A stretch of DNA of 64,000 nucleotides from Corynebacterium marinum DSM 44953 (GTDB taxonomy: Bacteria; Actinomycetota; Actinomycetes; Mycobacteriales; Mycobacteriaceae). The position numbers and the translations under genes were made by a program. The stretch covers positions 2,542,001-2,606,000 of the forward strand of contig NZ_CP007790.1 in assembly GCF_000835165.1 (NCBI RefSeq), in the 5' to 3' direction. Shown one piece after another: positions 50,343-59,917 of the stretch (its first letter is position 1; each line of letters opens with the position of its first letter). The notes under the pieces are model-generated. The model saw nothing but the letters and a program-made list of their open reading frames with translations. It ran no database searches and was not told where the DNA came from.

Positions 50343-52804
50343 TCCGGGCCCGGGGCCTGGCGGCCGCCGCGGCGCTGTTGTGCTTGTCGACGCCCGCGTA
50401 CGCCCTCCCCGCCCCCGTCTCCCCCTCGGATCCCGCTGTCGCCGACCAGTGGGCCAACCCTTCCGTCCGCCCCGACGAGCACGGCGGCATCGGCGCGGAC
50501 GTCCTTGAGGCGGACGCCCGGCGGGTGGTCCTGACCGTGTTCAACGACTCCGACGAGGTGGTCTCCGGCCTGACGGTGACCCCCCGGCACGCGGACGCGG
50601 TGCCCACGGTGGGGGAGGCCCGCCGCATCCTCTCCCTCAGCGGGGAGGCGTACCCGTACTACGGCACCTCCCGGGAGGTGGGGGACCTGGCGCCGGGCGA
50701 GCGCCGGGAAGTGGCGCTGAACCTGGCGCCGCTCGACCTGCCGCCGGGCACGACGCCGCTGATGTTCGCGCTCACGGGCGCGGTGGGGGAGTCGGGCGTC
50801 GATTACCTGGGCAGCGAGCGGATGCTCCACACCGTCGACGGCGACCCGCTCGAGGACGCGCAGACGCCGGGTGTGAGCCTGGTGGTGCCGGTGACCGCGC
50901 TGGTGGACATCGTGCCCGGGGAGACGGGCCAGGCTCCGGCGGATCCGCCGCTGATCCTGGAGTCGGAGCAGCTCGCGGGGCAGCTCGCCCCCGGGGGTCG
51001 GCTGACGGAGCTTCTCGACGCCTACGCCACCGCCACCACCACCGGCCCCAACGCAGCGGAGCTGCGCCAGGGCTCGTGCCTGGCGATCGACCCGGCGCTG
51101 GTGGACACGGTCTCCCGGATGACGGAGGGGTACACCGTCGCGGAGGAGCGGCCCTCCCTGACGAAGAAGGCGCAGCGCCTGCGCGACAGCTGGGGCTCGG
51201 ACGAGGAGTCCGACGCGGGCGAGCCCGGCCGGGGCGCGGCGGACGCGCAGGAGTGGTTGAGCCGGCTGAGCGCGACCGCGGCCGCCGGGTGCACGGTCGC
51301 GCTGCCGTGGGCGAACGGTGACGTCAACGCGGTGGCCGCCACGGAGGACGAGTGGCTGTTCCGGGAGCTGGTGCAACGCGGCCCGGCGACGCTGCAGTCC
51401 GAGTTGGGCGCCGCGCCCGCCGGCAACGTGGTCATCCCGGCCTCCGGCTACGTCACCGAACAAGCCGCCACCGCCCTGGGCTGGGCGGACCAGACGGGCT
51501 CAACCGTGCTGGAGCAGGGGATGCGGGCGGCGTGGGAGGCCTCGGCGGCCGCCCGGGCCCCGCAGCCGGCGGCCGAGGAAGGCACCGCCCTGGAGTCGAC
51601 CGACCTGCCGGACATCTCGGGCGCGCCGGCGCCGCAGAACCCGGTGCAGGTGCTCGTCGCCGACAACACGGTGTGGGGGGTGCCCGGTTCGGGCAACTTC
51701 GCGCGCCTTTCCCCCGGCATCACGGCGGTGACCTACCCCGGCGCGCTGGGGGCCCTGCTGGCCGCGACCGGACCGAGCCCGCAGACCACGGGGTACTCCA
51801 ACCCGGACTCGCGCTTCGACTACCGCCTCGACTCCGCCGCCGCCCGCGCCTCCACCGCCGGTTCGGCGCTGCGCCTCGCGGTTGCGGAGCAGACGCTGCC
51901 CGGTGACTGGGCGCAGGCCCCGGAACCCGTGCTCGCCCTCCCGGCCTCGCTTGTCGACGCCCGCACCGCCGCCGCCCTCCTGTCCGCCGCCGCAGAGCTC
52001 TTCGCGGCGGACGCCGCTACCCCGGTGCCCCTGGACCGGGCAGTGACCCCGGAGCCGGAGCAGGCGGAGGAGCTCGACTCGCAGCCGCTGTCCCCGCAGA
52101 CGCTCGGGGTCACACGCTTCGGTTCGCCCTACGCGGACCCGGCCGCGGTGAGCGACACCGAGGTGCTGCGCGCAGGCCAGCAGGCCCGCTACACCGACGA
52201 CCTCACCCGCATGACGGTCAACGACCCCGGCATCAACCTCTCCCGCTACGGTTTCACGCTGCCGCTGCGGCGGGATGTGCTGACGAGTCTGACGGCGACG
52301 TCGAGGAGCAGCATCGGCGGGTACGGGGACGTGGTGGCCGCGGCGGACCGGCGGCTGGACGCCAACCGGCGGACGCTGCAGGATCTGCGGGGTTCGGTGG
52401 CGCTGATTCCGCCGGGCAACGTGTACACGCGGGCGTCGGAGAGCTCTCCGCTGCTCATCGTCGCCGAGAACGGCCTGCCGCTGCCCGTGGACGCCGAACT
52501 GGTGTACTCGGGGCCGGAGGGCGCGACGGTCGACGTGCCCGGGCGGGTGCACATTCCGGCGTACGGATCGATTACGGTGCAGATGACCGCCGACCTGCCC
52601 GCCGAGCAGGACCAGACGCAGCTGACGCTGTGGCTGGCCACCCGTGACGGCTCCCCGATCTCGACCCCGGTGGATATCACGGTGCAGACGCGGGCCGGTA
52701 TCGTCGGCACCTACGGCATCGCCCTGCTCTTCGTGGTGGGGCTGTCCCTGTTGCTGCTCTTCCGCGTCGGCCGGCACCGCCGGCGTCAACGACAGCGCCC
52801 CTAG
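50339..52804 (+). CDS. DUF6049-family secreted, membrane-anchored protein
   Basis: An 821-residue protein with an N-terminal signal sequence ([20 protein letters not shown]), a large outer region with beta-sandwich-like segments, and a single C-terminal membrane helix ([22 protein letters not shown]) with a basic cytoplasmic tail [13 protein letters not shown]. It corresponds to Rv3909-type proteins always placed before murJ in this order of bacteria. Function is unknown; location suggests cell-wall assembly. GTG at 50339 overlaps the Nudix stop. Confidence 0.87.
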   Translation: MIRARGLAAAAALLCLSTPAYALPAPVSPSDPAVADQWANPSVRPDEHGGIGADVLEADARRVVLTVFNDSDEVVSGLTVTPRHADAVPTVGEARRILSLSGEAYPYYGTSREVGDLAPGERREVALNLAPLDLPPGTTPLMFALTGAVGESGVDYLGSERMLHTVDGDPLEDAQTPGVSLVVPVTALVDIVPGETGQAPADPPLILESEQLAGQLAPGGRLTELLDAYATATTTGPNAAELRQGSCLAIDPALVDTVSRMTEGYTVAEERPSLTKKAQRLRDSWGSDEESDAGEPGRGAADAQEWLSRLSATAAAGCTVALPWANGDVNAVAATEDEWLFRELVQRGPATLQSELGAAPAGNVVIPASGYVTEQAATALGWADQTGSTVLEQGMRAAWEASAAARAPQPAAEEGTALESTDLPDISGAPAPQNPVQVLVADNTVWGVPGSGNFARLSPGITAVTYPGALGALLAATGPSPQTTGYSNPDSRFDYRLDSAAARASTAGSALRLAVAEQTLPGDWAQAPEPVLALPASLVDARTAAALLSAAAELFAADAATPVPLDRAVTPEPEQAEELDSQPLSPQTLGVTRFGSPYADPAAVSDTEVLRAGQQARYTDDLTRMTVNDPGINLSRYGFTLPLRRDVLTSLTATSRSSIGGYGDVVAAADRRLDANRRTLQDLRGSVALIPPGNVYTRASESSPLLIVAENGLPLPVDAELVYSGPEGATVDVPGRVHIPAYGSITVQMTADLPAEQDQTQLTLWLATRDGSPISTPVDITVQTRAGIVGTYGIALLFVVGLSLLLLFRVGRHRRRQRQRP

Positions 52805-52826
52805 AACCTCAAGAACGGCTTTGTGA

Positions 52827-55800
52827 GTGAACTCCACCGACAACCTCTCATCCGGCCAGCGCTCCCGCTTCGTCGCACCGACCCCTCCGGCCCCGGTGCC
52901 GGAGCGGCGGGCGCCGGCACCGGAGCCTGCGCCCGACCGCTCCCGGCTGACGGCCGTGCCGACGGAGGTGCCCGCCGTCTCCGGCGTGGCCTCCGACTCT
53001 GACGTGGTGCGCGCCGGCGGCTCGATGGCCCTGGCGACGCTGATCTCGCGCATCACCGGTTTCCTGCGCAACCTCCTCATCGGCGCGACCCTGGGCCCGG
53101 CCGTCGGCTCCGCCTTCAACACGGCGAACACGCTGCCGAACCTCATCACGGAGATCGTGCTCGGCGCGGTCCTCACCTCCCTGGTGGTGCCGGTGCTCGT
53201 GCGCGCGGAGAGGGAGGACCCCGACCGGGGCGAGGCCTTCTTCCGCCGCCTGTTCACCCTGTCGGCGACGCTGCTGGTCGTGGTGACGCTGCTGGCGGTG
53301 ATCGGCGCGCCGCTGCTCACGCGGATGCTGCTCAACGCCGAGGGCCAGGTCAACATCGTCCAGTCGACGTCGTTCGCCTATATGCTGCTGCCGCAGATCC
53401 TCTTCTACGGACTGTTCGCCCTGTTCATGGCGGTGCTCAACACCCGGGGCATCTTCAAACCGGGCGCCTGGGCGCCGGTGGCCAACAACGTCGTCTCCAT
53501 CACGGTGCTGCTGGCGTACATGACGCTGCCGGGCTCCCTGCTCGACGACGCCCCCTCCGGTATCACCGACCCCCACGTCCTCCTGCTGGGCCTGGGCACC
53601 ACGCTGGGCGTGGTGGTGCAGGCGCTGATCATGGTGCCGTACCTGAAGAAGGCGGGCATCAACATGCGCCCCCTGTGGGGCCTGGACGCCCGCCTGAAAC
53701 AGTTCGGCGGCATGGCCGTCGCCATCATCGTCTACGTGGCGGTCTCCCAGGTCGGCTACGCGGTGACCACCCAGATCGCCTCCCTCTCGGACAAGGCGGC
53801 CCCGCTGATCTACCAGCAGGCGTGGCTGCTGCTGCAGGTGCCCTACGGCATCATCGGCGTCACCCTGCTCACGGCGATCATGCCGCGGCTGTCGCGCAAC
53901 GCCGCCGACGGCGACGACCGCGCGGTGGTCGCCGACCTCAATCTGGGCACCAAGCTCACCTTCATCGCGCTGATCCCGATCGTGGTGTTCTTCACCGCGT
54001 TCGGCCCCGAGATCGGCGTGGCCCTGTTCTCCTACCGCAACTTCGACACCGAGTCGGGCACCCTGCTGGGCCTGACGCTGAGCTTCTCCGCCTTCACCCT
54101 CCTGCCCTACGCGCTGGTGCTGCTGCACCTGCGGGTCTTCTACGCGCGGGAGGAGGCATGGACCCCCACCTTCATCATCGCCGGCATCACCGCCACGAAG
54201 ATCGTCCTGTCCCTGCTGGCCCCGTTGGTGGCCACCTCGCCGTCGCGGGTGGTCATCCTGCTGGGCGCCGCCAACGGCTTCGGCTTCGTCGCCGGCGCCG
54301 TGATCGGCGCGCTGCTGCTGCGCCGCAAACTCGGCCACCTGGGCACCCGTTCCCAGATCCGCACGACGATGTGGGCGACCGCGGCGTCGCTCATCGGCGT
54401 GGCGGTGGCGCTGTTCGTGGACTTCCTCCTGCGCACCTTCGCCGGCGGCCTGCTGGGCGGGTTCGGCTCCTTCGGCGTGCTCGTGCGCGTGGGCGTCGAC
54501 GGCGTGGTCTTCCTCATCGCCACCGGCATCGCCCTGAGCTTCTCCGGGCTGCCGGAGGTGCAGAACCTGGGCCGCGCCTTCGCCCGCATCCCGGGCATCT
54601 CCCGCTTCGTCCGCCCGGACGCAAGCAAGGAGATCCGGGTGGAGGAGCCGGACGCGCAGGAGGTCTCCGCCCAGCTGCTGGCGCTGGACCCCTTCAACTC
54701 CTCTCCGCCGCCCGCCCCGATGTCGGCGGGCGTGGTCCGCGGGCCGCGCCTGGTGCCGGGGGCCCCGGTCTCCGACGGCCGGTTCCGCCTCCTCGTCGAC
54801 CACGGTTCGGTCCCCGGGGCGCGCTTCTGGCACGCGAAGGAACTGGCCACAGGCCGCGAGGTGGCCCTGACTTTCGTGGACACCTCCGGCAACGCGCCCC
54901 TGGCCCCGGCCTCCCCGGCCGCGGCCGCCGGCGCCGCCGCCGAGGTCGTGCGCCGCACCCGCAACATCGCGGGACTGCCGGGTGTGGCGCAGAACATCGA
55001 GGTGCTGGCCTACCGCAACGGCTGCCTCGTCGTCGCCGACTGGGTCCCGGGTTCCTCCCTGCGGGCGGTCGCCGCCGAAGGACCCCTCGATCCGACCGCC
55101 GTCGCCGCCGCCGTCGCCCCGCTCGCCGCCGCGGCCTCCGGCACCCGCCCCCTCGGGCTGGACAACCACGCACGCATCCGCATCTCCTCCGACGGTGAGG
55201 CGTTCCTCGCCTTCCCCGCCGTGCTCGCCAACGCCACCGTCGAACGCGACCGGGCCGCCGTCACTTCCGCGCTGAAGCTTCTGGCGTCCGCCAGCGAGGG
55301 TCTGGCCGGGTTCGTCGAGGAGACCGACATGAAGACCCTCGCCGGCCGTCTGCGCGCCTTCGCGGGGCTGGAGGCCCTCGTCGTGGAGGTCGACGACGAG
55401 CAGCAGCCCGACGAACGGGCCGGCTTCGGCGCAAAGTCCTACTCGGGCCGGTCGACCGCGCTCATCGGCGTGTCCGCCATCGGCGCGGTCGTCCTCGTCG
55501 CAGCCCTGACCGTCTACCTGGTCAGCGCCATCAGCGGGGACCGGGAAGAGTCCCCGGTGGACTCCGAGTCCATCCAGGGCTCCGCCACCGAGACCGCCCC
55601 CCGCCCGCTGGGCCGGGTGCAGGAGGTCTCGTCCACCGTCCCCGCCGTCGTCGACGGGGACCCGGCCACCGCCTGGTCGACTCCGGCCGTTCCCTCCGGC
55701 GTGGTCCTCACCCTCGGCGGGCCGGTGGAACTGCAGCACGTCGTTCTCGAGGTTGCCGCGGGCGACGTGGACGTCGAGGTCTACGGCGTGCCGGAGGGCT

Positions 55801-55961
55801 CGGACGCGCAGGATCCCGCGGGCCTGCCGCTGCTCGCCGACGCCACGCTCCACGAAGGCCGCAACAGCCTCGAGCTCGACCGCCTGACCGGCGGGGGAGT
55901 GCTGGTGTGGTTCACCGACCCGGCCGAGGTGGCGGAGATCCAGGTGGTGGGCCTGGACTAG
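52827..55961 (+). CDS. murJ: Lipid II flippase MurJ with pseudokinase and extracellular tail
   Basis: A 1044-residue protein. After a Pro-rich cytoplasmic start (to about 65) comes the MurJ/MviN domain with some 14-15 helices (GGSMALATLISRITGFLRNLLIGATLGP to about residue 580). Residues 640-860 form a protein-kinase-like domain lacking catalytic motifs; then a membrane helix (TALIGVSAIGAVVLVAALTVYLV) and a C-terminal F5/8-type sugar-binding-like domain (VVDGDPATAWSTPAV). In mycobacteria the pseudokinase recruits FhaA when phosphorylated and controls peptidoglycan synthesis. GTG start at 52827. Confidence 0.94.
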   Translation: MNSTDNLSSGQRSRFVAPTPPAPVPERRAPAPEPAPDRSRLTAVPTEVPAVSGVASDSDVVRAGGSMALATLISRITGFLRNLLIGATLGPAVGSAFNTANTLPNLITEIVLGAVLTSLVVPVLVRAEREDPDRGEAFFRRLFTLSATLLVVVTLLAVIGAPLLTRMLLNAEGQVNIVQSTSFAYMLLPQILFYGLFALFMAVLNTRGIFKPGAWAPVANNVVSITVLLAYMTLPGSLLDDAPSGITDPHVLLLGLGTTLGVVVQALIMVPYLKKAGINMRPLWGLDARLKQFGGMAVAIIVYVAVSQVGYAVTTQIASLSDKAAPLIYQQAWLLLQVPYGIIGVTLLTAIMPRLSRNAADGDDRAVVADLNLGTKLTFIALIPIVVFFTAFGPEIGVALFSYRNFDTESGTLLGLTLSFSAFTLLPYALVLLHLRVFYAREEAWTPTFIIAGITATKIVLSLLAPLVATSPSRVVILLGAANGFGFVAGAVIGALLLRRKLGHLGTRSQIRTTMWATAASLIGVAVALFVDFLLRTFAGGLLGGFGSFGVLVRVGVDGVVFLIATGIALSFSGLPEVQNLGRAFARIPGISRFVRPDASKEIRVEEPDAQEVSAQLLALDPFNSSPPPAPMSAGVVRGPRLVPGAPVSDGRFRLLVDHGSVPGARFWHAKELATGREVALTFVDTSGNAPLAPASPAAAAGAAAEVVRRTRNIAGLPGVAQNIEVLAYRNGCLVVADWVPGSSLRAVAAEGPLDPTAVAAAVAPLAAAASGTRPLGLDNHARIRISSDGEAFLAFPAVLANATVERDRAAVTSALKLLASASEGLAGFVEETDMKTLAGRLRAFAGLEALVVEVDDEQQPDERAGFGAKSYSGRSTALIGVSAIGAVVLVAALTVYLVSAISGDREESPVDSESIQGSATETAPRPLGRVQEVSSTVPAVVDGDPATAWSTPAVPSGVVLTLGGPVELQHVVLEVAAGDVDVEVYGVPEGSDAQDPAGLPLLADATLHEGRNSLELDRLTGGGVLVWFTDPAEVAEIQVVGLD

Positions 55962-55980
55962 CGCCCACTGAGGTGGGCGC
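55961..55980 (+). terminator. Terminator-like hairpin after murJ
   Basis: GCGCCCAC pairs with GTGGGCGC around a TGAG loop, beginning at the last base of the murJ stop. Followed by CCTTGCG, so the U-tract is poor. Confidence 0.55.
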
Positions 55981-56030
55981 CCTTGCGCTGCCGGACCTGG
56001 GGGAATGGGGTCCAATGAGTGTGTCAGCGA

Positions 56031-56050
56031 AATTTTCTGGGGGGAAAATT
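56031..56050 (+). promoter_or_regulatory. Hairpin enclosing the sigM ribosome-binding site
   Basis: AATTTTC (56031-56037) pairs with GAAAATT (56044-56050) around TGGGGG. The G-rich loop is the only Shine-Dalgarno candidate for the TTG at 56049, and the stem includes the first two bases of that codon. Confidence 0.45.
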
Positions 56051-56612
56051 GGCACACACAGACGGTCGACTCGTCGAAAATTACATCGGCGGGGATCTCC
56101 GCGCATTCACCGAGATCGTGGAGAGACACCGGGCGCGCCTGTTGTGGGTCGCCCGGAAATACGGCCACAACGAGGACGACGCCCAGGACATTCTCCAGGA
56201 GGCGCTGTTCAAGGCGAGCTGCAACCTGCACACGTGGCGCCACGAGTCCTCGCTGAGCACCTGGCTGCACCGCTTGGTGATGAATTCGGGCTGGGACTTC
56301 CGCAACCACCGCCGGCAGTTCGAGGTGCCCACCCTCGACGACGACTCCCTGCCGCACGACATCAACCCGCACCTGGCCGTCGACCCCATCGGGGAGCGCG
56401 ACCGGATGCTGCAGCTGGAGGAGACCCTGGCGTGCCTGCGCCCCGACCAGCGGACTGCGTTGTGGCTCATCGACGTCGAGGGTTACAGCGTCAGCCACGT
56501 CGCCGAGCAGGAGGGGGTGCAGCCCGGAACGATCAAATCGCGGCGCTCCCGGGCGCGTGAGGCGCTGCGCGAGCAGCTGCTGGCGGAATATCCGCCGGTG
56601 GCCGGTGGTTGA
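56049..56612 (+). CDS. sigM: ECF sigma factor SigM
   Basis: A sigma-70 family regulator of about 187 residues. Region 2 is GRLVENYIGGDLRAFTEIVERHRARLLWVARKYGHNEDDAQDILQEALFKA; region 4 is LACLRPDQRTALWLIDVEGYSVSHVAEQEGVQPGTIKSRRSRAREALREQL. In C. glutamicum SigM directs disulfide-stress genes including thioredoxin genes, and trxB-trxA follow directly here. The start is uncertain: TTG at 56049 has GGGGGGA upstream; GTG at 56019 would add ten residues. No anti-sigma gene follows, unlike the mycobacterial sigM-rsmA order. Confidence 0.9.
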   Translation: MAHTDGRLVENYIGGDLRAFTEIVERHRARLLWVARKYGHNEDDAQDILQEALFKASCNLHTWRHESSLSTWLHRLVMNSGWDFRNHRRQFEVPTLDDDSLPHDINPHLAVDPIGERDRMLQLEETLACLRPDQRTALWLIDVEGYSVSHVAEQEGVQPGTIKSRRSRAREALREQLLAEYPPVAGG

Positions 56613-56683
56613 CCCTCAAGTGAGCCCCCGGAGCGGGGAACTAGACTTGGTGTGACCGCACCCAGAACATCGCAGGAGAATTC

Positions 56684-57631
56684 ATGACAGCCCAGGACAC
56701 CATCCACGACGTCGTCATCATCGGTTCCGGCCCGGCCGGTTACACCGCAGCCGTCTACGCCGCCCGCGCGGAGCTCAAGCCGCTGGTTTTCGAAGGCTAC
56801 GAGTACGGCGGCGCCCTGATGAACACCACCGAGGTGGAGAACTTCCCGGGCTTCCAGGACGGGATCATGGGCCCCGACCTCATGATGGAGATGCGCTCCC
56901 AGGCCGAGCGTTTCGGCGCCGACCTGCGCATGGAGATGGTGGACTCCGTCGAACTCGAGGGCGACGTGAAGAAGATCCACGTGGGCGACGAGGTCTACTC
57001 CGCCCGCACCGTCATCCTGGCCACCGGCGCAGCGGCACGCCTGCTCGGCGTCCCCGGCGAGGACAAGCTCATGGGCCGCGGCGTCTCCACCTGCGCGACC
57101 TGCGACGGATTCTTCTTCAAGGGCGCCGAGATCGCCGTGGTCGGCGGCGGCGACTCCGCCATGGAGGAGGCCACCTTCCTGACCAAGTTCGCCGACAAGG
57201 TCACCCTCATCCACCGCCGCGAGGGCTTCAGCGCCTCCGCCATCATGCTCGAGCGGGCCCGCTCCAACGACAAGATCGAGTTCGCGCTGAACAAGGTCGT
57301 CGACCACGTCGTCGAGGGCACCGGTGAGGGCCAGGGCAAGGTCGCCGGGCTCGTGCTGCGCGACACCGTCACCGGCGAGCTGACCGATCTCCCTGTCGCC
57401 GCCATGTTCGTCGCCATCGGCCACGACCCGCGCTCCGGGTTCCTCGGCGGGCAGGTGGAGCTCAAGGACGGCGGCTACGTCAAGGTCGACGAGCCCTCCA
57501 CCGCCACCTCCGTCGCCGGCGTCTTCGCCTGCGGCGATCTGGTCGACGACCACTACCAGCAGGCCATCACCGCAGCCGGCTCCGGATGCCGCGCCGCGAC
57601 CGACGCAGAGCACTTCCTCGCCGCCCTTTAA
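56684..57631 (+). CDS. trxB: Thioredoxin reductase
   Basis: A 315-residue flavoenzyme with FAD motif [23 protein letters not shown], redox-active CATCDG (Cys at about 146 and 149), NADPH motif [17 protein letters not shown] and C-terminal [23 protein letters not shown]. It uses NADPH to reduce thioredoxin. ATG at 56684 has AGGAG upstream. It is followed 21 bp later by the thioredoxin gene and lies in the SigM cluster, suggesting disulfide-stress induction. Confidence 0.97.
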   Translation: MTAQDTIHDVVIIGSGPAGYTAAVYAARAELKPLVFEGYEYGGALMNTTEVENFPGFQDGIMGPDLMMEMRSQAERFGADLRMEMVDSVELEGDVKKIHVGDEVYSARTVILATGAAARLLGVPGEDKLMGRGVSTCATCDGFFFKGAEIAVVGGGDSAMEEATFLTKFADKVTLIHRREGFSASAIMLERARSNDKIEFALNKVVDHVVEGTGEGQGKVAGLVLRDTVTGELTDLPVAAMFVAIGHDPRSGFLGGQVELKDGGYVKVDEPSTATSVAGVFACGDLVDDHYQQAITAAGSGCRAATDAEHFLAAL

Positions 57632-57652
57632 ACCACACGTAAGGAGAATCAC

Positions 57653-57976
57653 ATGAGTAACGTCATCGAGGTCACCCAGGACAACTTCCGCGAGATCGTG
57701 GTGGAATCCGACAAGCCCGTCATCGTCGATTTCTGGGCCGAGTGGTGCGGGCCGTGCAAGAAGCTCAGCCCGGTACTTGAGGAGGTCGCGGAGGAATTGG
57801 GCGACCAGATCACCGTGGCCAAGGTCAACGTCGACGAGCAGCGCACCCTCGGCGCGATGTTCCAGATCATGTCCATCCCCTCGGTCCTGTTCTTCAAGGG
57901 CGGGGAAAAGGTGGACGAGTTCGTGGGCGTCCGACCGCGTTCCCACATCATGGCGAAGCTGGAACCCCTGATGTAG
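57653..57976 (+). CDS. trxA: Thioredoxin
   Basis: A 107-residue thioredoxin with the active site WAEWCGPCKKL (Cys at 32 and 35) and the cis-Pro loop MSIPSVLFFKGG. It is the natural substrate of the reductase upstream, and both probably form one unit. ATG at 57653 has AAGGAG 8 nt upstream. Some actinobacterial annotations call this copy trxC. Confidence 0.96.
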   Translation: MSNVIEVTQDNFREIVVESDKPVIVDFWAEWCGPCKKLSPVLEEVAEELGDQITVAKVNVDEQRTLGAMFQIMSIPSVLFFKGGEKVDEFVGVRPRSHIMAKLEPLM

Positions 57977-58065
57977 GTGGTACCGTTGGGTCGCGACAAG
58001 CAGCACCGGCCGACTCTCTACGGCTCGGATAGGATCTGTATATCTGACCCTCGAAGGGAGCCTCC

Positions 58066-59235
58066 TTGACCAAGAGCTTTGGTGTCGGTGACCGCAGCCC
58101 ACGGGTGGCGGAGGCACGCTCCACCCTGGCCCGGCTGGGGTTGCTCCCCGGTTACGAGGCCGCCCTCTCCGACAAGTACAGCGAAGAGGACAAGCTTTTC
58201 GACGCCTCCCTCACCGAAGTTCTCAAGGCCTTCCAGCAGTCGCGCGGCATCGTCCCGTCGGGCACCATCGACGAGATCACGCTGCGGGAGCTGCGCCACG
58301 CCTCCTACCAGCTCGGCGCCCGCGTGCTTTCGTACCAGCCCAACAGTGAGCTCATCGGCGACGACGTCTCCCAGCTGCAGGACCAGCTCCAGGAGCTGGG
58401 TTTCTACGCCCACCGCATAGACGGCCACTTCGGCGAGAGCACCCACGCGGCACTCGCCGCCTTCCAGCTCAACTCTGGGCTGCAGGACGACGGGGTCTGC
58501 GGCCCGGACACCATCCGCGCGCTCAAACTCCTCGGGCGGCGCATCACCGGCGGCAGCCCGCTGGCCATCCGCGAGCGGGAGAAGGTCCGCAACGCGGGGC
58601 CGAAACTGGCGGGCAAGCGCGTGGTCATCGACCCGGCGCTCGGCGGCGCCAACAAGGGCCGCTCCGTGCGGGGCCTGCACGGCGACATCACCGAGGAGGA
58701 GATTCTCTGGGACCTCGCCTCACGCATCGAGGGCCGCATGATCGCGGCGGGCATGGAGACCATCAAGTCCCGCCCCCGGATGGACGACCCCTCCGCCACC
58801 GCGCGCTCGGAGATCGCCAACGCCTTCGGCGCCGACCTCGTGATCTCCCTGCAGACGGACAGCTACCCCAACGAGAAGGCGCACGGCGTCGCCACGTTCT
58901 ACTTCGGCTCCGAGACGGGCAACAGCTCGCTGACCGGGGAGACCCTCTCGGGGTACATCCAGCGCGAGATCGCCGCCCGCACCGATTTCCAGAACTGCGG
59001 CACCCACGCCCGCACCTGGGATCTGCTGCGCCTGACCCAGGCGCCGACGGTGGAACTCGTCGCCGGCTACCTCTCCAACCCGGGGGACGTCTCCCGGCTG
59101 ACTGACCCGGCCGTGCGCGACGCCGTCGCCGAGGCGGTGGTCGTGGCCGTGAAGCGCCTCTACCTGCTCGACCGGGACGACCAGCCCACCGGCACCTACA
59201 AGTTCTCGGAGCTCCTGCGGGCCGAACTGGGCTGA
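58066..59235 (+). CDS. cwlM: CwlM-type amidase-like regulator of peptidoglycan synthesis
   Basis: A 389-residue protein with two peptidoglycan-binding repeats (residues about 10-75 and 90-165) and a C-terminal amidase_3-like domain from about 185. The metal-binding positions look lost: VVIDPALGG in place of DPGHGG, and VISLQTDSY where active enzymes have S-x-H-x-N. Mycobacterial CwlM is a cytoplasmic activator of MurA rather than an active amidase; these changes agree. TTG at 58066 has AAGGGAG upstream. No signal peptide is present. Confidence 0.9.
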   Translation: MTKSFGVGDRSPRVAEARSTLARLGLLPGYEAALSDKYSEEDKLFDASLTEVLKAFQQSRGIVPSGTIDEITLRELRHASYQLGARVLSYQPNSELIGDDVSQLQDQLQELGFYAHRIDGHFGESTHAALAAFQLNSGLQDDGVCGPDTIRALKLLGRRITGGSPLAIREREKVRNAGPKLAGKRVVIDPALGGANKGRSVRGLHGDITEEEILWDLASRIEGRMIAAGMETIKSRPRMDDPSATARSEIANAFGADLVISLQTDSYPNEKAHGVATFYFGSETGNSSLTGETLSGYIQREIAARTDFQNCGTHARTWDLLRLTQAPTVELVAGYLSNPGDVSRLTDPAVRDAVAEAVVVAVKRLYLLDRDDQPTGTYKFSELLRAELG

Positions 59236-59242
59236 CCGTAGC

Positions 59243-59905
59243 TCAGGAGACCGGCATCCGGTCTTCGAGGAACTCCAGCGCCGCGGCGCTGATGAGGTCA
59301 TGCTGGGGCGGCAGATCCAGCCGCAGGCGGGGGAGCACCGGGTGGTCGGCGACGACCTTGAAGCCGGCGGATTCGAGCACCGAGACAGACATCAGCCCGA
59401 TCTCGGAGGCCGAGCGCAGGACAGCGCCGACGGGGCCCTCCAGCAGCTCGTCGACGTCGGCGCGGGCGAAGAAGTCGGTGCGCCAGCCGAAGGCCTCGAC
59501 GGCCGGCACGTCGCGCTCGACGAGGGACATGATGGCGGCGTCGAGAAGCAGGGACTCCAGCCCGATGCCGGCGAAACCGGGTTCGATGAACAGGGAGGTC
59601 AACACCTCCGCATCCTCGGAGACCGGGGCCGTGGGGAGCGCGACGACGCCGGGGGCGCCGTCGCGGGGGCAGAACAAGATGGTGGCGACGGCGCGTTCCT
59701 GGCTGCTGCGTTCGAGGGAGAAGCCGCAGCAGCCGTACTCGAGGAGTGTCGTGGTCAACCACGCCTCCTTCTCGAAGCCGGGGTCGCCGGAGGCCTGCAC
59801 GACGGCGGCGGTGTCCGGGTCGAGTTCCCAGAAGATGCTGCGGCCGGCCTGAGGGTGGATACGGCCGATCTCCTCCGGACTCAGGGGGCTCACTCTGGCG
59901 AACAC
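59243..59905 (-). CDS. GNAT-like acetyltransferase, unknown substrate
   Basis: A 220-residue protein starting at GTG 59905. The pattern AVATILFCPR...EVLTSLFIEPGFAGIGLESLLLDAAIMSL fits a GNAT fold with the acetyl-CoA loop (GFAGIGLE), although the motif is divergent, and LESAGFKVVADHPVLPRLRLDL forms the last strands. Such a gene sits between cwlM and parB in other corynebacteria. GTG at 59893 is an alternative start. It follows parB by 12 bp, probably in the parAB operon. Confidence 0.75.
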   Translation of the reverse strand: MFARVSPLSPEEIGRIHPQAGRSIFWELDPDTAAVVQASGDPGFEKEAWLTTTLLEYGCCGFSLERSSQERAVATILFCPRDGAPGVVALPTAPVSEDAEVLTSLFIEPGFAGIGLESLLLDAAIMSLVERDVPAVEAFGWRTDFFARADVDELLEGPVGAVLRSASEIGLMSVSVLESAGFKVVADHPVLPRLRLDLPPQHDLISAAALEFLEDRMPVS

Positions 59906-59917
59906 GGCCGCGGGTTC

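Noticed and set aside
52848..56498. A 1216-codon open frame antisense to murJ and sigM
   Set aside because: It has no recognisable domain, its composition (Gln/His/Asp/Gly-rich) is typical of antisense readings in GC-rich DNA, and it lies opposite two well-supported genes.
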